NCBI GenBank assembly: GCA_947650285.1
Contig: CANTFL010000498.1
Location: 124,001-188,000 of the forward strand
Reading direction: 5' to 3'
Origin: Hyaloperonospora brassicae
Lineage: Eukaryota > Oomycota > Peronosporomycetes > Peronosporales > Peronosporaceae
DNA: 64,000 nt
The notes below the pieces were generated by a model. It saw only the letters and a list, made by a program, of their open reading frames with translations, made no database searches and had not been told where the DNA came from. The translations under genes and the position numbers were made by a program. Below, piece after piece: positions 63,983 through 64,000 of the stretch (position 1 is the first letter of the stretch; each line of letters opens with the position of its first letter).

Positions 63983-64000
63983 AAATTGTGTGTCGGGAGA

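Larger units (their letters stand above)
57688..64000 (-). mobile_element. Ty3/Gypsy LTR retrotransposon 1C, best preserved copy, cut by window end
   Basis: The 3' LTR is at 57688-58078, and pol reads leftwards from beyond 63982. RT is open over 344 codons with all catalytic motifs. gag and the 5' LTR lie outside the window. The opposite-strand accessory frame fills 58209-59812. It is related to 1A and 1B in all proteins. Confidence 0.92.

Overview
The window looks like nuclear DNA of an oomycete, most likely of the Peronosporales (Phytophthora and downy-mildew group). This is inferred from: compact, nearly intron-free genes with GC-rich codon use; initiator-like start sites matching the published oomycete Inr plus flanking element (36659, 31421); chromodomain-bearing Ty3/Gypsy elements; and decayed non-LTR elements. 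The species cannot be named from the sequence alone.

Layout. 1-18.6 kb is a retrotransposon block: Gypsy element 1A (694-8412, + strand), an unclassified gap, then element 1B (10120-18626, - strand), which sits inside an 81-bp tandem repeat and carries a nested solo LTR. 18.6-41.1 kb is the host-gene island: a glutamate carboxypeptidase II/NAALADase-like M28 peptidase (-), a MAPEG microsomal glutathione transferase-like protein (+), a phytanoyl-CoA dioxygenase family protein (-), a gene-poor 5.5 kb stretch, an AAAP amino acid transporter (+), a seven-copy 121-bp hairpin-rich tandem array, an old-yellow-enzyme/OPR-like flavin oxidoreductase (+) and a bHLH-PAS protein (-). The genes are on mixed strands with separate promoters, and nothing suggests a shared pathway. 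41.1-57.7 kb is a second transposon block: a LINE 3' end with RNase H (-), Gypsy element 2 (42428-50206, +), a decayed LINE with endonuclease and RT (+) holding a tRNA-Asp-like sequence, and a truncated copy of element 2. From 57.7 kb to the window end lies element 1C (-), the least damaged copy; its gag and 5' LTR are outside the window.

Main discovery candidate. In every Gypsy copy where the region is present (1A, 1B, 1C and the distinct element 2), the strand opposite gag-pol carries an extra long reading frame between the integrase C-terminus and the 3' LTR. It begins at an ATG about 107-132 nt inside the 3' LTR and encodes an acidic, disordered N-terminus, a conserved central region with a cysteine cluster, and a C-terminal coiled coil. 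Its 3' half overlaps, antisense, the pol chromodomain and the linker before it. The protein's core motifs are kept between copies that have otherwise diverged and decayed, which points to a real accessory gene. I recognise no known family in it.

Other structural signals include LTRs built from runs of stem-loops, a shared palindromic LTR terminus, a shared CCAAT-containing U3 core, and an acidic insertion with a conserved GIFSI(V/A)ND motif in the family-1 integrase. All copies carry stops or frameshifts, so they appear dead or non-autonomous as assembled.
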